Shown here one piece after another: positions 63,548 to 64,000 of a stretch of 64,000 nucleotides of DNA. The notes beneath the pieces were generated by a model that did no database searches, was not told where the DNA came from, and saw only the letters and a program-made list of their open reading frames with translations. This stretch comes from Phycisphaerales bacterium. GTDB lineage: Bacteria; Planctomycetota; Phycisphaerae; Phycisphaerales; UBA1924. The stretch is from NCBI GenBank assembly GCA_016709445.1, contig JADJMV010000006.1:1-64000 (forward strand), read 5' to 3'. Each line of letters starts with the position of its first letter. Within the stretch, counting starts at the first letter, position 1. Made by a program: the position numbers and the translations under genes.

Positions 63548-64000
63548 GTGACGCAGCCCCACCGATTCGTCCCGATCCGATCACCGCGAGATATCGCGGG
63601 AATCGACCGCGCCGCTCGCCTCGCCTGGCTCGCCGCCAGACAGGGCGTCCGAGCCGCGTCCCCGGGGCAGACCACCGCCGAACTCGCCGAGGAAGTCCGC
63701 GATGTCATCCTTCGGGGCGGGGGCACTCCGGCGTTCGAGGGGTATCGCCCCGCAGGCGCCGAGACGCCCTTCCCCGGCGTCGCGTGCCTCTCCGTCGGCG
63801 AGCAGGCCGTCCACGCACCGCCCGGCCCGCGCCGCCTCGCCCCCGGAGACGTGCTGACGATCGATGTGGGAGTCATCCTCGACGGCTGGTTCGGCGACGT
63901 CGCCGAATCGGTGACGATCCCCGGCGATCGCGGTGGGGGGGCCGAACTCGTCGCCGCCAGCCGAAGGGTCGTCGCCGCCGGCATCCGCGCCTGCCGGCCC
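63548..64000 (+). CDS. map: Methionine aminopeptidase type I (5' part, cut by window end)
   Basis: The GTG at 63548 opens a frame running off the window (151 codons seen). It begins VTQPHRFVPIRSPRDIAGID and contains PFPGVACLSVGEQAVHAPPG (His of the active site), PGDVLTIDVGVILDGWFGDV and AESVTIP, giving the first two metal-binding aspartates (TIDVG and FGDV). Methionine aminopeptidase removes the initiator Met from new proteins; it commonly follows secY. The HGIP motif reads HAPP, which is unusual. Confidence 0.88.
   Translation, partial: MTQPHRFVPIRSPRDIAGIDRAARLAWLAARQGVRAASPGQTTAELAEEVRDVILRGGGTPAFEGYRPAGAETPFPGVACLSVGEQAVHAPPGPRRLAPGDVLTIDVGVILDGWFGDVAESVTIPGDRGGGAELVAASRRVVAAGIRACRP

Overview
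The window is GC-rich, almost entirely coding bacterial chromosome and reads as a member of the Planctomycetota, most likely Phycisphaerae/Phycisphaerales. Supporting signs: a 16S rRNA gene standing alone without 23S or 5S; a probe-338 site in that 16S intermediate between the general bacterial and planctomycete versions; a 51-residue basic protein of the Planctomycetes/Verrucomicrobia/Chlamydiae type; zinc-ribbon membrane proteins and VPAP/PEP-CTERM-like exported proteins typical of the phylum; and LPS genes (hldE, kdsA, waaA) showing a diderm envelope. No phage, transposon or CRISPR array is visible. The three tRNA genes (Val-UAC, Lys-UUU, Gln-UUG) do not encode the 3' CCA.

Layout. 0-8.4 kb: ADP-heptose synthesis (hldE), an MDR dehydrogenase, a DUF2721 protein, a methyltransferase, a PhoU-like regulator and two tandem zinc-ribbon membrane paralogues. 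8.4-10.6 kb: a complete single-gene 16S unit on the minus strand with candidate promoter, boxA, rRNA and terminator. 10.6-17 kb (minus): dnaA and a DegT aminotransferase, then rpmB-mcsA-mcsB-comF (protein-arginine kinase module). 17-22.6 kb: a GNAT protein, rpmA, kdsA plus a membrane protein, waaA and two tRNAs. 22.6-27 kb: a SNF2 helicase with a SWIM zinc-finger partner. 27-32.3 kb: the conserved run glmU-like/prs/rplY/pth/rpsF/ssb/rplI ending at a strong terminator; rpsR is absent from it. 32.3-38.5 kb (minus): pilT, a membrane-anchored GspE-like protein with a degenerate P-loop and a CvpA-like protein, preceded by a sigma-70 factor gene. 38.9-44.9 kb: oxidative-stress and amino-acid genes (sod, PLP lyase, hemerythrin, glutathione peroxidase, aminotransferase), the small basic protein and an orphan nuoI. 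45-51 kb: two tandem VPAP-tailed exported proteins, ruvC, an M28 peptidase and an exported protein. 51.4-64 kb: the S10-spc operon from rpsJ to secY and the start of map, without rpmD.

Three points stand out. First, rplV encodes L22 with an in-frame N-terminal XRE-like helix-turn-helix domain, suggesting a DNA-binding ribosomal protein. Second, the pilT operon contains a GspE paralogue whose Walker A lysine is missing. Third, six genes (comF, prs, ruvC, the GspE-like gene and two hypotheticals) carry eight single-base indels, every one inside a homopolymer run. Because prs and ruvC are normally functional genes, sequence or assembly error is more likely than real decay, and those reading frames should be treated as probably intact in the organism.
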